Both the position numbers and the translations under genes were made by a program. DNA of 64,000 nucleotides from Aquitalea denitrificans (lineage in GTDB: Bacteria > Pseudomonadota > Gammaproteobacteria > Burkholderiales > Chromobacteriaceae): NCBI RefSeq assembly GCF_009856625.1, contig NZ_CP047241.1, positions 186,001-250,000 of the forward strand, written 5' to 3'. Within the stretch, counting starts at the first letter, position 1. The number at the start of each line of letters is the position of its first letter. Positions 1-9,144 of this stretch are shown in pieces. The notes beneath the pieces were generated by a model. It saw nothing but the letters and a program-made list of their open reading frames with translations. It ran no database searches and was not told the DNA's origin.

Positions 1-1764
1 CTGGTAGGCCCGGTGCTGGCCGCGCAGATGGGTTATCTGCCGGGGACTTTGTGGATTCTCATCGGCGTGATGCTGGCCGGCGCGGTACAGGATTTCCTGG
101 TGCTGTTCCTGTCCATGCGCCGCGATGGCAAGTCGCTGGGTGAAATCATCCGCCTGGAGCTGGGCCCCATTCCCGGCGTGATTGCCTCCATCGGCATCCT
201 GATGATCATGATCATCCTGCTGGCGGTACTGGCGCTGGTGGTGGTCAAGGCGCTGGCCGGCAGCCCGTGGGGCACCTTCACCATTGCCTGCACCATTCCG
301 ATTGCCCTGTTCATGGGGGTGTATACCCGCTTTATCCGTCCGGGCAAGATTGGTGAAATCTCGGTCATCGGCTTTATCCTGCTGATGCTGGCCATTGTCT
401 ACGGTGGCGATGTGGCGCACAGCCCGACGCTGGCACCGCTGTTCACCTTCCAGGGCACCACACTGGCGTGGATCCTGATTGGCTACGGCTTCATCGCATC
501 GGTACTGCCGGTATGGTTGCTGCTGGCCCCGCGTGACTACCTGTCCACCTTCCTCAAGATCGGCACCATCGTCGGTCTGGCCATCGGCATCCTGGTGGTG
601 GCACCAAACCTGCACATGCCGGCGCTGACCAAGTTCATTGATGGCAGCGGTCCGGTATTTGCCGGCAATCTGTTCCCCTTCCTGTTCATCACCATTGCCT
701 GCGGTTCGGTATCCGGTTTCCACGCACTGGTGGCCTCCGGTACCACGCCCAAGCTGATCGAGAACGAAACCCACGCCCGTGCCATCGGCTACGGTGCCAT
801 GCTGATGGAAAGCTTTGTCGCCATCATGGCGCTGATTGCCGCCTGCGTGCTGGATCCGGGCGTGTACTTTGCCATGAACAGCCCGGCTGCCGTCATCGGC
901 AAGACTGCGGTAGACGCGGCGCAGGTGATTTCCAGCTGGGGTTTTGTCATCACCCCGGATGTGCTGACGCAAATGGCCAAGGATGTGGGTGAAACCACCA
1001 TCCTGTCGCGGGCTGGTGGTGCACCGACGCTGGCAGTGGGCATGGCGCACATCCTGTCCGGCGTGATCGGCGGCAAAACCATGATGGCCTTCTGGTATCA
1101 CTTTGCCATCCTGTTTGAAGCGCTGTTCATTCTCACCACCATCGACGCCGGCACCCGCGTGCTGCGCTTCATGATTCAGGACTTGCTGGGCATCTTCATC
1201 AAACCCATGGCCAATACCGAATCCTGGGCAGCCAACCTGGTGGCCACCGGCCTGGCCGTGGCCGGCTGGGGCTACTTCCTGTACCAGGGCGTGGTGGATC
1301 CGCTGGGTGGCATCAACACCCTGTGGCCACTGTTCGGCATCGCCAACCAGATGCTGGCCGGCATTGCGCTGATCCTGGCCACCGTGGTGCTGATCAAGAT
1401 GCAGAAGCTGCGTTATGTCTGGGTGACCGCTGTTCCCACCATCTGGTTGCTGATCGTCACCCTGGTGGCTGGCTGGCAGAAGCTGTTCCATGCCAGTCCC
1501 AAGATCAGCTTCCTGGCGCATGCCGACAAGTTCTCCGCAGCTGCCGCCAAGGGCGAGTCGCTGGCTCCGGCAAAAAACCTGGCACAGATGCACCAGATCA
1601 TCTTCAATGATTATGTGGATGCCACGCTGACTGCCATGTTCATTGCCGTGGTGGTGGCCATGCTGGTGTTCTCCGTCAATGTCATCCGCAAGGCGCTGGC
1701 CGTGAAGTGGGTTACCACCAGGGAAGTACCGGCTGCCTATCGTGAAGGAGAAGCCAATGTCTGA
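1..1764 (+). CDS. cstA: carbon starvation protein CstA, C-terminal part (5' end outside window)
   Basis: The reading frame is open from the first base, so the gene begins upstream; 587 residues are visible against roughly 690 in the CstA family. The protein is a polytopic inner-membrane transporter with many hydrophobic helices and the family-typical stretches GPVLAAQMGYLPG near the start and GAVQDFLVLF just after. CstA proteins import peptides and, in some bacteria, pyruvate during carbon limitation. The stop codon overlaps the start of a ybdD-type gene, the usual cstA-ybdD arrangement. Family assignment is firm; the substrate in this organism is inferred. Confidence 0.95.
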   Translation: MVGPVLAAQMGYLPGTLWILIGVMLAGAVQDFLVLFLSMRRDGKSLGEIIRLELGPIPGVIASIGILMIMIILLAVLALVVVKALAGSPWGTFTIACTIPIALFMGVYTRFIRPGKIGEISVIGFILLMLAIVYGGDVAHSPTLAPLFTFQGTTLAWILIGYGFIASVLPVWLLLAPRDYLSTFLKIGTIVGLAIGILVVAPNLHMPALTKFIDGSGPVFAGNLFPFLFITIACGSVSGFHALVASGTTPKLIENETHARAIGYGAMLMESFVAIMALIAACVLDPGVYFAMNSPAAVIGKTAVDAAQVISSWGFVITPDVLTQMAKDVGETTILSRAGGAPTLAVGMAHILSGVIGGKTMMAFWYHFAILFEALFILTTIDAGTRVLRFMIQDLLGIFIKPMANTESWAANLVATGLAVAGWGYFLYQGVVDPLGGINTLWPLFGIANQMLAGIALILATVVLIKMQKLRYVWVTAVPTIWLLIVTLVAGWQKLFHASPKISFLAHADKFSAAAAKGESLAPAKNLAQMHQIIFNDYVDATLTAMFIAVVVAMLVFSVNVIRKALAVKWVTTREVPAAYREGEANV

Positions 1765-1945
1765 GTTGCTGCGGCAATTGACTGAAGCGGCACGGCTGAT
1801 GGTGGGGGTGAAAGACTACGACAAGTATGTCGCCAGTCGCCGCCGTTGCAGCCCTAACGCGCCGGTGATGAGCCGCGAGGCCTTTTTCGCCCATTGCCAG
1901 TCCGAACGTTACGGTGGCAAGTCGATGAAAAAGTGCCCGTGCTGA
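1757..1945 (+). CDS. ybdD: YbdD/YjiX family small protein (DUF466)
   Basis: A 62-residue soluble protein beginning MSELLRQLTE and ending in KKCPC, with the DUF466 features MVGVKDYDKYV and a Cys-rich, basic C-terminus. The ATG at 1757 lies inside the last codons of cstA (8-base overlap) and is preceded by a GAAGGAGA ribosome binding site at 1744-1751, so it is preferred over the in-frame GTG at 1742. Members of this family are nearly always encoded directly after cstA or its paralogue and are thought to assist the transporter. The molecular function is not known. Confidence 0.9.
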   Translation: MSELLRQLTEAARLMVGVKDYDKYVASRRRCSPNAPVMSREAFFAHCQSERYGGKSMKKCPC

Positions 1946-1962
1946 TTTCCAGTCTGCCATAG

Positions 1963-1994
1963 AAAAACCGCCCGACTCCGGGCGGTTTTCTTTT
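1963..1994 (+). terminator. rho-independent terminator after cstA-ybdD
   Basis: The arms AAAACCGCCCG and CGGGCGGTTTT flank a 3-base loop and are followed by a U-rich tail. It sits 18 bases after the ybdD stop. The symmetric A and T flanks could also stop the convergent yeiH-type gene that ends at 2014. Confidence 0.9.
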
Positions 1995-2013
1995 GCCTGC
2001 TGGCAAACGGCGT

Positions 2014-3045
2014 TCAGAGCTGGTGCAGCAAACAGGTGATGCCGCTGTTGATCAGCGTGCCACCTACCAGCAACCAGCCAAACAGCGCGCTGGCCAGCAG
2101 CATCGGCTTGGTTCCGGCGCGGCGGATGGCGGAAAAGTGGGTGGTGAGGCCCAGCGCGCCCATCGCCATGGCCAGCAGCAGATTATCCAGCGCAATCAAC
2201 TGGGCGACCCAGGCCTGCGGCAGCCAGTGCAGCGAGTTGAAACCCGCCATGGCCAGAAAGCCCAAGGCAAACCACGGAATGGTGATGCGGCGGGTCTCAC
2301 CGCTGCCGGACTGCTGGCGGCGGCCCAGCCAGGCCGACAGCAACAGCAGAAACGGGGCCAGCATCATCACCCGGATCATCTTGGTAATCACCGCGCTATT
2401 GGCCGCCTGCTCGCTCACCGCCCGCCCTGCCGCCACGGCCTGGGCCACCTCATGCACGGTGGAGCCGGTAAAAACACCGTAGGCAAACTCGGACACGCCC
2501 AAAGCCTGCGTCAGCGAAAACAGCAGCGGATAGAGAAACATCGCCAGCGTGCCGAATACCACCACGGTGGCCACCGCCACCGCTACTTTTTCGGCATGGG
2601 CCTTCACCACCGGCTCGGTGGCCAGAATGGCGGCCGCACCGCAAATCGAGCTGCCGGCACCAATCAGGATGACGCTCTGTTCATCCAGCCCCAGCTTGCG
2701 CCGGCCCAGCCAGTAAGCCAGGGCAAAAGTGGAGCTCAGCACGCAGGCATCGATCAGGATGCCGCTGATGCCAACCGCGGCAATGTCCTGAAACGTCAGC
2801 TTGAAGCCAAACAGGATGATGCCCAGCCGCAGGATGCTGCCTTTGGCAAAATTCACCCCGACATGGCTGCGCTGTGCCAGCAAGGGGTAGATGGTATTTC
2901 CCAGCAGCATGCCGCCGACAATGGCCAGAGTGAGGGCGGACAGCCCCAGCTGGCTGAATAGTGGCAGGCCGGCGGCAAACTGGGCCAGCAAGGCCAGCAG
3001 CAGAACTAGTAGCAGGCCGGGTAGTTTTTGTGAGATGGAAGGCAT
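2014..3045 (-). CDS. yeiH: YeiH/UPF0324 family membrane exporter (putative sulfate/sulfonate-type)
   Basis: A 343-residue integral membrane protein with about ten hydrophobic segments. It carries UPF0324 signatures: a GGMLLGNTIYP loop near residue 45, LGIILFGFKLT near 75, GAGSSICGAAAI near 130, and GSTVHEVAQAVAAG near 195. UPF0324 proteins are annotated as putative sulfate exporters; direct transport evidence is sparse. In enterobacteria yeiH lies beside the LysR gene yeiE, and here a LysR gene is divergently placed 161 bases away, so local control is likely. The family is clear, the substrate is inferred. Confidence 0.88.
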   Translation of the reverse strand: MPSISQKLPGLLLVLLLALLAQFAAGLPLFSQLGLSALTLAIVGGMLLGNTIYPLLAQRSHVGVNFAKGSILRLGIILFGFKLTFQDIAAVGISGILIDACVLSSTFALAYWLGRRKLGLDEQSVILIGAGSSICGAAAILATEPVVKAHAEKVAVAVATVVVFGTLAMFLYPLLFSLTQALGVSEFAYGVFTGSTVHEVAQAVAAGRAVSEQAANSAVITKMIRVMMLAPFLLLLSAWLGRRQQSGSGETRRITIPWFALGFLAMAGFNSLHWLPQAWVAQLIALDNLLLAMAMGALGLTTHFSAIRRAGTKPMLLASALFGWLLVGGTLINSGITCLLHQL

Positions 3046-3206
3046 GATGATGTACCGGTGAAGCGGGTTTCTGCCCCGTTATCTGCACCATACGCGTCAT
3101 CAATAAAGTTGAAAAACGGATAAAATTTCTATAAACAATTAAAATAATTAATATATTGCAGTAAAACACATTCACCATAGAAGGTGGATAAGGAAGGTAC
3201 GTGAAC
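3046..3206. promoter_or_regulatory. AT-rich divergent promoter region between yeiH and a LysR gene
   Basis: This 161-base gap is far more AT-rich than its surroundings, especially 3105-3180, with runs such as AATTAAAATAATTAATATATT. Such sequence between divergent genes normally holds both promoters and the LysR binding site. No single -35/-10 pair could be assigned with certainty. An AGGAAGG ribosome binding site at 3191-3197 serves the LysR gene. Confidence 0.6.
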
Positions 3207-4073
3207 ATGGCATTACGCCTTAGCCTGCGTGAACTGGAAGTTTTTGCGGCCATTACCGAGTCAGGTACGGTGACGGCAGCGGCTGATAGCCTGTCCATGA
3301 CGCAGTCGGCCGCCAGCCAGGCCTTGGCCGCACTGGAGAGTGGGCTGGATGCCAGCCTGTTCGATCGGGTGGGCCGGCGGCTGGTGCTGAACGAACATGG
3401 CCGGCTGTTGCTGCCGCGTGCCCGGGCCATGCTGGATGCGGCGCAGGACATGCAGCGGCTGTTTGATGACCAGACAGCTCTGCATCTGCGACTGGGGGCC
3501 AGTACCACCATCGGTAACTACCTGCTGCCGGAGCAGATTGCCCGCTTCCGCCAGGCACAGCCGCAGGCTCAGGTAGAGCTGATGGTGGCCAATACCGCCG
3601 ACATTGTCGATGCGGTGGCCGGTTTCAAGGTGGACATGGGCTTTATCGAAGGCCCCTGCCATCACCCGGATTTGCTGGTGGAACCTTGGCGTGACGATAC
3701 CCTGCTGGTGTTTGCCGCCGCCAGCCACCCGCTGGCGCAAGGTGCGGTCAGCCTGTCCCGGCTGGCACAGGCACAATGGGTGCTGCGCGAAAGCGGTTCC
3801 GGCACGCGGGAGGAGGTGGAGCGCCTGTTGCTGCCGCATCTGGGCAGCTTTGGCGAGGTGATGGAAATGGGCCACTCGGAAGCCATCAAGCGTGCAGTCG
3901 CCGCCGGGCTGGGAGTGAGCTGCCTGTCCTTGCACGTGGTGCAGGAGCTACTGGACAGCGGGCAGATTGTCGCCGTGCTGGCAGCACTGCCCACCCTGCA
4001 CCGCACCTTGTTCCGCATCACTCACAAAGACAAAGGACAGACGCGTGGCATGTTGCTGTTCAATCAGGGCTGA
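3207..4073 (+). CDS. LysR family transcriptional regulator (YeiE-like)
   Basis: A 288-residue regulator with an N-terminal winged helix-turn-helix (LRELEVFAAITESGTVTAAA, then SQAL at about residues 8-45) and a C-terminal periplasmic-binding-protein-like effector domain that includes the conserved RESGSGTREEVE segment near residue 195. The ATG at 3207 is chosen over the GTG at 3201 because AGGAAGG at 3191-3197 is nine bases from the ATG but only three from the GTG. Divergence from the YeiH-type exporter mirrors the enterobacterial yeiE/yeiH pair, so it probably controls that gene. YeiE has been linked to sulfite metabolism; that role here is inference. Confidence 0.88.
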   Translation: MALRLSLRELEVFAAITESGTVTAAADSLSMTQSAASQALAALESGLDASLFDRVGRRLVLNEHGRLLLPRARAMLDAAQDMQRLFDDQTALHLRLGASTTIGNYLLPEQIARFRQAQPQAQVELMVANTADIVDAVAGFKVDMGFIEGPCHHPDLLVEPWRDDTLLVFAAASHPLAQGAVSLSRLAQAQWVLRESGSGTREEVERLLLPHLGSFGEVMEMGHSEAIKRAVAAGLGVSCLSLHVVQELLDSGQIVAVLAALPTLHRTLFRITHKDKGQTRGMLLFNQG

Positions 4074-4080
4074 AACACAA

Positions 4081-4103
4081 ACAGGCTGCACACGGCAGCC
4101 TGT
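4081..4103. terminator. hairpin between convergent LysR gene and thrB
   Basis: A perfect 9-bp inverted repeat, ACAGGCTGC and GCAGCCTGT, with a 5-base loop lies between two converging genes. There is no U-run, so it may be a weak bidirectional terminator. The same stem core recurs in the msbA terminator near 59797. Confidence 0.5.
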
Positions 4104-4124
4104 CACGGGAATGGCAGTACCGGT

Positions 4125-5063
4125 TTACAGCCAGAAATCGCTGCGCTGGCGGTGAGCTTCCACCAGACGCTGGAACACCTTGGGATCCTTGGTATAGGTC
4201 AGCTCGCCGTCCATTGGCTGGTAGAGATCCAGCAGGCGCGAAGTCCAGAAGCGCAGGGCCGCAGCACGCAGCATCACCGGCCAGGCTTTCTTCTCTTCAG
4301 CAGTCAGCACCCGTACCGACTGGTAGCCGGCCAGGAAGGCGGCTGCCAGATCAGGATCTATGCTGCCGTCTTCCAGTCTGGTCCAGTCATTGAAGGCAAT
4401 GGCCACGTCGTACAGCAGGATGTCGTTGCAGGCGTAGTAAAAGTCGATGAAGCCGGCGATTTTGTCGCCGTCCATCAGCACATTGTCCTTGAACAGGTCG
4501 GCGTGGATCACCCCGCTGGGCAGGTGATCAAAGCGGTGCTGGTCCTGAAACTGGATTTCCTGACGCAGGCTGGCGGCATCTGCCTCCTCCATGAAAGGGT
4601 ACATGGCAGTGGCGGTATTGCTCCACCAGCGCGGGCCGCGCGGATTGCGCATCTTGCGCGGGAAGGTGGCACTGGCCACATGCATCTGCGCCAGCATCTC
4701 GCCTACGGCATGGCACTGGATGGCGGACGGCTGGCTGATGTCGGCCCCGGACAGGCAGCTAACCAGACAGGCCGGCTTACCGGCCAGCAGTGAGGCAAAC
4801 TGGTCGGTGTTGTCTGCCACCGGTGCCGGGCAGGCCACGCCATGACGCGCCAGATGGCTCATCAGTGTCAGGTAGTAGGGTAGTTCTTCCAGCTGCAGGG
4901 TTTCAAAGATGGTGAGAACGTAACGACCATGCGTGGTGGTGACAAAGTAATTGGTGTTGGTGACGCCAGCGGCAATGCCCTTGAGTTCGACCAACTGGCC
5001 GAGCGCATAGCGGCTCAGCCAGCTTTGCATCATGTCATCGCTGACGGTGGTGTAAACCGACAT
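4125..5063 (-). CDS. thrB: homoserine kinase, choline-kinase-like (type II) fold
   Basis: A 312-residue cytoplasmic enzyme that phosphorylates L-homoserine with ATP in threonine synthesis. It belongs to the aminoglycoside phosphotransferase/choline kinase fold rather than the GHMP fold of E. coli ThrB. Seen directly: the N-terminal ATP-binding segment GVTNTNYFV near residue 34, the catalytic loop HADLFKDNV near residue 190, and the metal-binding segment GFIDFYYACND shortly after. Length is normal. It is followed at 10 bases by the start end of a DUF2782 gene on the same strand, a coupling seen in many betaproteobacteria. Confidence 0.93.
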   Translation of the reverse strand: MSVYTTVSDDMMQSWLSRYALGQLVELKGIAAGVTNTNYFVTTTHGRYVLTIFETLQLEELPYYLTLMSHLARHGVACPAPVADNTDQFASLLAGKPACLVSCLSGADISQPSAIQCHAVGEMLAQMHVASATFPRKMRNPRGPRWWSNTATAMYPFMEEADAASLRQEIQFQDQHRFDHLPSGVIHADLFKDNVLMDGDKIAGFIDFYYACNDILLYDVAIAFNDWTRLEDGSIDPDLAAAFLAGYQSVRVLTAEEKKAWPVMLRAAALRFWTSRLLDLYQPMDGELTYTKDPKVFQRLVEAHRQRSDFWL

Positions 5064-5072
5064 GCCTGTTCC

Positions 5073-5396
5073 TCAGAAGCGCTTGAGAACCCATTGCGGG
5101 ATGATGATGCGGCGATTGGGGTCTACCTGCTTCATGCTGCCATTGCCCTCTTCATCCATCAGGTAATAGGGGAAGCCCACGTTGGGGGTGACCTTTACCA
5201 TGTAGAGCTGGCCGTTGAGGCGGTATTCCTCGATCTTGTCATCACCGCGCTGGATGATGCGCACTTCCGGCTCTGCCGTGCCGGCGGCGTCCTGCGAAAT
5301 GGTGGGCGGGGGCGGTACCGTGGCAGGAGCCGGCGGTGTTTCGGCCCAGGCTGCCGACAGCGGCAGCAAGGCGAGCAGGGCAAGGAAGCGGCGCAT
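5073..5396 (-). CDS. DUF2782 family exported protein
   Basis: A 107-residue protein with an N-terminal signal peptide (MRRFLALLALLPLSAAWA, cleavage expected before ETPP), a proline-rich linker, then the compact DUF2782 domain with VRIIQRGDDKIEEYRLNG and a C-terminal VPQWVLKRF-like end (IPQWVLKRF). It is predicted to be periplasmic. The function is unknown. It lies between a LOG-family gene and thrB in one minus-strand unit with gaps of only 9 and 21 bases, so co-transcription is likely. Confidence 0.85.
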   Translation of the reverse strand: MRRFLALLALLPLSAAWAETPPAPATVPPPPTISQDAAGTAEPEVRIIQRGDDKIEEYRLNGQLYMVKVTPNVGFPYYLMDEEGNGSMKQVDPNRRIIIPQWVLKRF

Positions 5397-5417
5397 GAGG
5401 ATGGGTCCTTGGTGAAG

Positions 5418-6149
5418 TTATAGATTGAGCAGTTTTTCGCGTTCTTCCGGCAGGGCCTCGAAGCCGCGGGTCTCGTAGTGCTTGAAGATGGTTTCCACGA
5501 TCTGGCCGGGTTCGTCGATCAGCTGGATCAGGTTGACGTCGTCAGGGTTGATCATACCTTCTTTTACCAGATGATTTTTCACCCAGTCGATCAGACCGCT
5601 CCAGAATTCGCTGCAGCACAGGATGATGGGGATGGGCCGCGACTTGCCGGTCTGGATCAGCGTCAGCGCCTCGAACATCTCGTCCAGCGTGCCAAAACCG
5701 CCCGGCATCACCACATAGGCAATGGCGTGCTTGACGAACATCACCTTGCGGCTGAAAAAGTGGTTGAACTTGATGGACAGGTCCTGGTATTCGTTGGGCT
5801 TCTGTTCGTGCGGCAGCACGATATTGAGTGCCACCGACGGGCTTTTGCCATAAAAAGCGCCCTTGTTGGCCGCTTCCATGATGCCGGGGCCGCCACCGGA
5901 AATCACCGAGAAGCCGGAATCAGAAAGAAGCCGGGCTACTTCCTCGGTAAGCTTATAATAGCGATGGTCGCGCGGAGTGCGGGCGCTGCCGAAGATGCTG
6001 ACTGCCGGCGTGATACCTTGCAGTTCTTCGGCCGAGTCGACAAACTCCGACATGATCTTCATCACGTGCCACGCCTCGCGCGAGCGGAAGCGCTGCATCA
6101 TGTCGTATCGATCACTGGTCTGCGGCAACTTATCGGACAAGCTCATCAT
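5418..6149 (-). CDS. LOG family protein (cytokinin-riboside phosphoribohydrolase-like)
   Basis: A 243-residue Rossmann-type protein with both family hallmarks: SGGGPGIMEAANKGA near residue 85 and PGGFGTLDEMFE near residue 150, matching the PGGxGTxxE signature. LOG proteins hydrolyse nucleoside 5'-monophosphates to base and ribose 5-phosphate; some bacterial members act as AMP or pyrimidine/purine monophosphate nucleosidases. Older annotations call them lysine decarboxylases, which is misleading. It is first in a minus-strand unit with the DUF2782 gene and thrB and is divergent from polA, with 14 bases between start codons. Confidence 0.88.
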   Translation of the reverse strand: MMSLSDKLPQTSDRYDMMQRFRSREAWHVMKIMSEFVDSAEELQGITPAVSIFGSARTPRDHRYYKLTEEVARLLSDSGFSVISGGGPGIMEAANKGAFYGKSPSVALNIVLPHEQKPNEYQDLSIKFNHFFSRKVMFVKHAIAYVVMPGGFGTLDEMFEALTLIQTGKSRPIPIILCCSEFWSGLIDWVKNHLVKEGMINPDDVNLIQLIDEPGQIVETIFKHYETRGFEALPEEREKLLNL

Positions 6150-6163
6150 TCGCCCCTTTTTCT

Positions 6164-8959
6164 ATGAAAACATTGTTATTGATCGACGGCTCTTCCTACC
6201 TGTATCGCGCCTTCCACGCGATGCCCGATTTGCGTTCTCCGGATGGCCGGCCCACCGGGGCGGTTTACGGCATGGTCAACATGCTGCGCCGGCTGGAGAA
6301 AGAGGTGCAGTTCGATTATAGCGCCTGCGTTTTCGACGCTAAAGGCAAGACTTTCCGCGATGAGCTTTACCCGGAATACAAGGCCAACCGGCCTTCCATG
6401 CCGGAAGAGCTGGCCGCACAGATTAAGCCGGTGCACGAGGTGGTGCAAGCTTCGGGCTGGCCAATGCTGATGGTGGACGGTGTGGAAGCCGATGATGTCA
6501 TCGGTACGCTGGCGAAGATGGGCGAGGCCGCCGGCTTCAAGGTCATCATCTCCACCGGCGACAAGGACATGGCCCAGCTGGTGACGCCGATGGTGTCGCT
6601 GGTAAACACCATGACCAATGAAAACCTGGACCAGGCCGGGGTGAAAGAGAAGTTCGGCGTACCGCCCGAGCGCATCATCGACTACCTCACCCTGATTGGC
6701 GACAAGGTGGACAACGTCCCCGGTGTGGACAAGTGCGGCCCCAAAACCGCCGTCAAGTGGCTGGAAGAATACGGCACGCTGGACAATATCATCGCCAATG
6801 CCGAAAAAATAGGCGGCAAGGTGGGCGAAAACCTGCGCGCCGCGCTGGACTGGCTGCCGCGCGGCCATGAGCTGATCACCATCAAGTGCGATGTGGATTT
6901 GCAGCAGGAGATGCCCTATGGCCTTAACAGCCTGCAGCACGGGGTGAAAGACCGCCCGCGGTTGGCCGAGCTGTTCAAGGATCAGGGTTTCCGCACCTTC
7001 TACCGTGAAATGACTGAAGGCGAAGATGCACCGGTCAGCACCCAGGCCGCCGTGGCTGCACCTGCCGCTGGCACCGGCCAGACTGACGATATGTTCGCCA
7101 TGGCCGATGCGGTATCCGCTCCTGCACCGGTCGCCCCGCCTGCCGCCGCCATTACCCGTCAATACCACACCATTCTGGACGAGGCCGCGCTGGACCTCTG
7201 GCTGGACAAGCTGGGCAGCGGTGCGCTGGTGTCGCTGGACACCGAAACCACCAGTCTGGACCAGATGCAGGCCCGCATTGTGGGCATCAGCTTTGCTCTG
7301 CAAGCCGGTGAGGCCGCCTACCTGCCGCTGGGCCACCACTATGCCGGTGTGCCGCAGCAACTGGCGCTGGATGAGGTTCTGGCCCGGCTCAAGCCCTGGC
7401 TGGAAGACGCCAGCAAGCCCAAATGCGGTCAGAACCTGAAATACGACCGCCACGTGTTTGCCAATCACGGCATTACTTTGGCCGGGGTGGTGGACGACTC
7501 CATGCTGGCCTCCTATGTGCTGGAAAGCCACCAGCGCCACAATATGGACGACCTGGCGGCGCGCCATCTGGGAGAAACCACGGTCAGCTATGAAGACATC
7601 TGCGGCAAAGGGGCCAAGCAGATCGGCTTTGGCGAGGTGGATATCGAGATTGCCGCCAATTACGCGGCGGAAGATGCCGACATCACGCTGCGGCTGAACC
7701 AGTACTTTGCCCCGCAGCTGACGGGCAAGCTGGGCGAAATCTACCGCGACATCGAACTGCCGGTGGCCGAAGTGCTGTTCCGTATGGAGCGCAACGGCGT
7801 GCTGATCGACCGCGACCAGTTGGCAGCGCAGAGCCATCAGCTGGGCACGCAGATGCTGCAACTGGAAAGCCAGGCCTATGAACTGGCCGGCCAGCCCTTC
7901 AATCTGAATTCGCCCAAGCAGTTGCAGGAAATCCTGTTCGGCAAGCTGGGCATTCCCACCAAGGGCATCAAGAAAACGCCGTCCGGTGGTTTCTCCACCG
8001 ACGAATCGGTACTGGAAGCGCTGGCGCTGGATTACCCGCTGCCCAAATGCATCCTGCAATACCGCAGCCTGACCAAGCTCAAGTCCACCTATACCGACAA
8101 GCTGCCCACGCTGATCAACCCGGACACCGGCCGGGTGCATACCAATTATTCGCAGGCAGTGGCCATTACCGGGCGCTTGGCCAGCTCGGACCCGAACCTG
8201 CAGAACATCCCGGTGCGTACCGCCGAAGGCCGCCGCGTGCGCGAGGCCTTTATCGCCAAGCCGGGCCACAGCATTGTCAGTGCCGACTATTCGCAGATCG
8301 AGCTGCGCATCATGGCGCACTTGTCCGACGACGAAGGCATGCTGGCCGCCTTTGCCAGTGGCGAGGACATTCACAAGGCCACGGCTGCCGAGGTGTTCGG
8401 CGTGACGCTGGAACAGGTGAGCAGCGACCAGCGCCGTGCGGCCAAGGCCATCAACTTCGGCCTGATCTACGGCATGAGCGCCTTCGGCCTGGCCGCCCAG
8501 CTCGACATCGAACGCAGCGCCGCCCAGCAATACATCGACCGCTACTTCATGCGCTATCCCGGCGTGGCCGACTACATGCAGCGCACCCGCGAAACCGCGC
8601 GCGAGCAAGGCTATGTGGAAACCGTATTCGGCCGCCGCCTGTATCTGCCGGAAATCAAGCTGGCCAACCCGGCCCGCCGCGCCGGGGCTGAACGTGCCGC
8701 CATCAATGCGCCGATGCAAGGTACCGCCGCCGACCTGATCAAGCTGGCGATGATTGCCGTACAGAACTGGCTGGATGCACAAAAGCTGTCCAGCCTGCTG
8801 ATCATGCAGGTACACGATGAACTGGTGCTGGAAGTACCGGATACCGAGCTGGAACTGGTGAAACAGCAGCTGCCGCAAATCATGGCCGGCGTGGCGCAAC
8901 TCAAGGTGCCGCTGCTGGCGGAAGTGGGTGCCGGCAATAGCTGGGAAGCCGCGCACTAA
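6164..8959 (+). CDS. polA: DNA polymerase I
   Basis: A full-length 931-residue Pol I that fills gaps after primer removal and in excision repair. Domain order: 5'-nuclease (residues 1 to about 290, with LLIDGSSYLYRAFHA at the start and VEADDVIGTLA near 108), a Pro/Ala-rich linker, a 3'-5' exonuclease domain, then the polymerase domain from about 550. The proofreading domain looks active: DTETTSLD near 358, NLKYDRHV, and YAAEDADITL are all present. Polymerase motif A (SADYSQIELR near 705), motif B (RRAAKAINFGLIYG near 759) and motif C (VHDELV near 882) are intact. A terminator follows at 8986. Confidence 0.98.
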   Translation: MKTLLLIDGSSYLYRAFHAMPDLRSPDGRPTGAVYGMVNMLRRLEKEVQFDYSACVFDAKGKTFRDELYPEYKANRPSMPEELAAQIKPVHEVVQASGWPMLMVDGVEADDVIGTLAKMGEAAGFKVIISTGDKDMAQLVTPMVSLVNTMTNENLDQAGVKEKFGVPPERIIDYLTLIGDKVDNVPGVDKCGPKTAVKWLEEYGTLDNIIANAEKIGGKVGENLRAALDWLPRGHELITIKCDVDLQQEMPYGLNSLQHGVKDRPRLAELFKDQGFRTFYREMTEGEDAPVSTQAAVAAPAAGTGQTDDMFAMADAVSAPAPVAPPAAAITRQYHTILDEAALDLWLDKLGSGALVSLDTETTSLDQMQARIVGISFALQAGEAAYLPLGHHYAGVPQQLALDEVLARLKPWLEDASKPKCGQNLKYDRHVFANHGITLAGVVDDSMLASYVLESHQRHNMDDLAARHLGETTVSYEDICGKGAKQIGFGEVDIEIAANYAAEDADITLRLNQYFAPQLTGKLGEIYRDIELPVAEVLFRMERNGVLIDRDQLAAQSHQLGTQMLQLESQAYELAGQPFNLNSPKQLQEILFGKLGIPTKGIKKTPSGGFSTDESVLEALALDYPLPKCILQYRSLTKLKSTYTDKLPTLINPDTGRVHTNYSQAVAITGRLASSDPNLQNIPVRTAEGRRVREAFIAKPGHSIVSADYSQIELRIMAHLSDDEGMLAAFASGEDIHKATAAEVFGVTLEQVSSDQRRAAKAINFGLIYGMSAFGLAAQLDIERSAAQQYIDRYFMRYPGVADYMQRTRETAREQGYVETVFGRRLYLPEIKLANPARRAGAERAAINAPMQGTAADLIKLAMIAVQNWLDAQKLSSLLIMQVHDELVLEVPDTELELVKQQLPQIMAGVAQLKVPLLAEVGAGNSWEAAH

Positions 8960-8985
8960 GCTTCATCATCTTCAATCCTTCAGCC

Positions 8986-9014
8986 AAAGCCACCCATGCC
9001 GGTGGCTTTTTCTT
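8986..9014 (+). terminator. rho-independent terminator after polA
   Basis: The arms AAAGCCACC and GGTGGCTTT flank a 6-base loop and are followed by TTTCTTT. It separates polA from the minor pilin operon. Confidence 0.9.
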
Positions 9015-9144
9015 TGCCTTTTTATGGCAATGCCATGGGCATGGTCAGGCTATTCAAATGTAATACCAGAGCCTGCTGGCAGCCTGCCGTGGCAATCCTG
9101 GCGACCATGTGCTGTTGCTCCAGTCAATGTTCGGAGGTGGCTCC

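Noticed and set aside
1993..2961. A 322-codon plus-strand frame covering the YeiH-type gene
   Set aside because: The sequence is rich in Gln/His/Arg/Gly without hydrophobic core patterns and lies opposite a clear UPF0324 membrane protein.
6176..8956. A 926-codon open frame on the minus strand opposite polA
   Set aside because: It is an exact antisense shadow of polA, produced by GC-rich codon use. Its translation is low-complexity (His/Gln/Arg/Gly-rich), and there is no family resemblance.
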